A stretch of 5,051 nucleotides of DNA, taken from assembly GCA_027046525.1 (NCBI GenBank), contig JALTYD010000199.1, forward strand, positions 1,882 to 6,932, read 5' to 3'. The notes under the pieces were generated by a model, which ran no database searches, was not told the DNA's origin, and saw nothing but the letters and a program-made list of their open reading frames with translations. Positions 4,915-5,051 of the stretch are shown here, piece by piece. A program made the position numbers and the translations under genes. Origin of the DNA: Pyrodictiaceae archaeon (GTDB lineage: Archaea; Thermoproteota; Thermoprotei_A; Sulfolobales; Pyrodictiaceae). The first letter of the stretch is position 1. Every line of letters starts with the position of its first letter.

Positions 4915-5051
4915 CTATTTACCCTCTTCAAGCTCTATTTTGGGTACTTCCTCTTCTTCGTACTCTACTTCTTCTTCTACTTTAATTTCCTCGGCAGCTA
5001 CTTTGAATTTTTCTACTACATCTTTTACTTCTTCAGGTTGTTTTACTCGTA
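4915..5051 (-). CDS. rpsC: 30S ribosomal protein S3, C-terminal tail (cut by window edge)
   Basis: The last 44 codons of a gene enter from the right edge and stop at TAG 4917-4915. The peptide begins RVKQPEEVKDVVEKFKVAAE and continues as a strongly acidic tail rich in Glu and Val (EEEVEYEEEEVPKIELEEGK). No conserved domain is left to recognise, so the assignment rests on position: S3 always precedes L29 in archaeal clusters, and archaeal S3 (uS3) commonly has an acidic, low-complexity C-terminal extension. S3 lies at the mRNA entry channel of the small subunit, and the tail would be solvent-exposed. The tail encodes the L29 Shine-Dalgarno within its final codons. Alternatives are unlikely given the gene order. 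Confidence 0.82.
   Translation of the reverse strand, partial: RVKQPEEVKDVVEKFKVAAEEIKVEEEVEYEEEEVPKIELEEGK
4921..4926 (-). promoter_or_regulatory. L29 ribosome-binding site inside the S3 tail
   Basis: GAGGGT on the coding strand, in the last codons of S3 (Glu-Gly), is 8 bases before the L29 ATG at 4912. It favours that ATG over the one at 4900. Confidence 0.6.

Noticed and set aside
4653..4985. Plus-strand open frame of 110 codons, plus other plus-strand frames (e.g. 285-536, 1258-1590, 1954-2157)
   Set aside because: All lie antisense to confident ribosomal genes, have Ser/Leu/Phe-rich compositions expected from reversed purine-rich codons, and show no protein motifs.
4913..5000. Pyrimidine-rich plus-strand tract resembling low-complexity repeat
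   Set aside because: It is the complement of Glu/Lys codons in the S3 acidic tail and reads in frame to a proper stop.

Overview
The window is a piece of an archaeal ribosomal-protein gene cluster, the archaeal equivalent of the bacterial S10/spc operons. Every gene lies on the minus strand, so transcription runs from high to low coordinates. In that direction the order is: end of S3, L29, the RNase P protein Rpp29 (Rnp1), S17, L14, L24, S4e, L5, S14, S8, L6, L32e and the start of L19e. S4e, L32e, L19e and Rpp29 are archaeal/eukaryotic-type proteins absent from bacteria, and L5, S8, S17 and L14 have archaeal-type sequences. The AT-rich DNA, the purine-rich coding strand, the heavy use of AGA/AGG for arginine and GTG/TTG starts suggest a thermophilic Thermoproteota (crenarchaeal) organism, perhaps Desulfurococcales. 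That last placement is inference and was not tested.

Layout. Positions 5051-4915 hold the acidic C-terminal tail of S3. L29 follows 2 bases later. The rnp1 reading frame opens at a TTG inside the end of L29, and S17 opens at another TTG 3 bases after rnp1. The only noticeable non-coding stretch (82 bases, 3960-4041) separates S17 from L14. It carries a good archaeal TATA box and a strong Shine-Dalgarno (SD) site, so it looks like an internal promoter dividing the cluster into two transcription segments. From L14 to L19e the genes are nearly continuous, with gaps of 0-38 bases or 1-base stop/start overlaps. At several junctions the stop codon of one gene forms part of the SD sequence of the next.

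How the genes work together. Twelve of the thirteen products are structural proteins of the small (S3, S17, S4e, S14, S8) or large (L29, L14, L24, L5, L6, L32e, L19e) ribosomal subunit, several of them early rRNA binders. The thirteenth, Rpp29, is a subunit of RNase P, which matures tRNA 5' ends; placing it here ties tRNA maturation to ribosome production. The 54-codon S14 gene is a confident gene that is easily missed because it is short.

No undescribed system is visible. Nothing indicates mobile elements, CRISPR, RNA genes, frameshifts or pseudogenes, and no stretch over 300 bases lacks a gene. The points worth a second look are the internal promoter, the two consecutive TTG starts, the absence of an aIF1/SUI1 gene between L29 and rnp1, and the stop-codon/SD overlaps.
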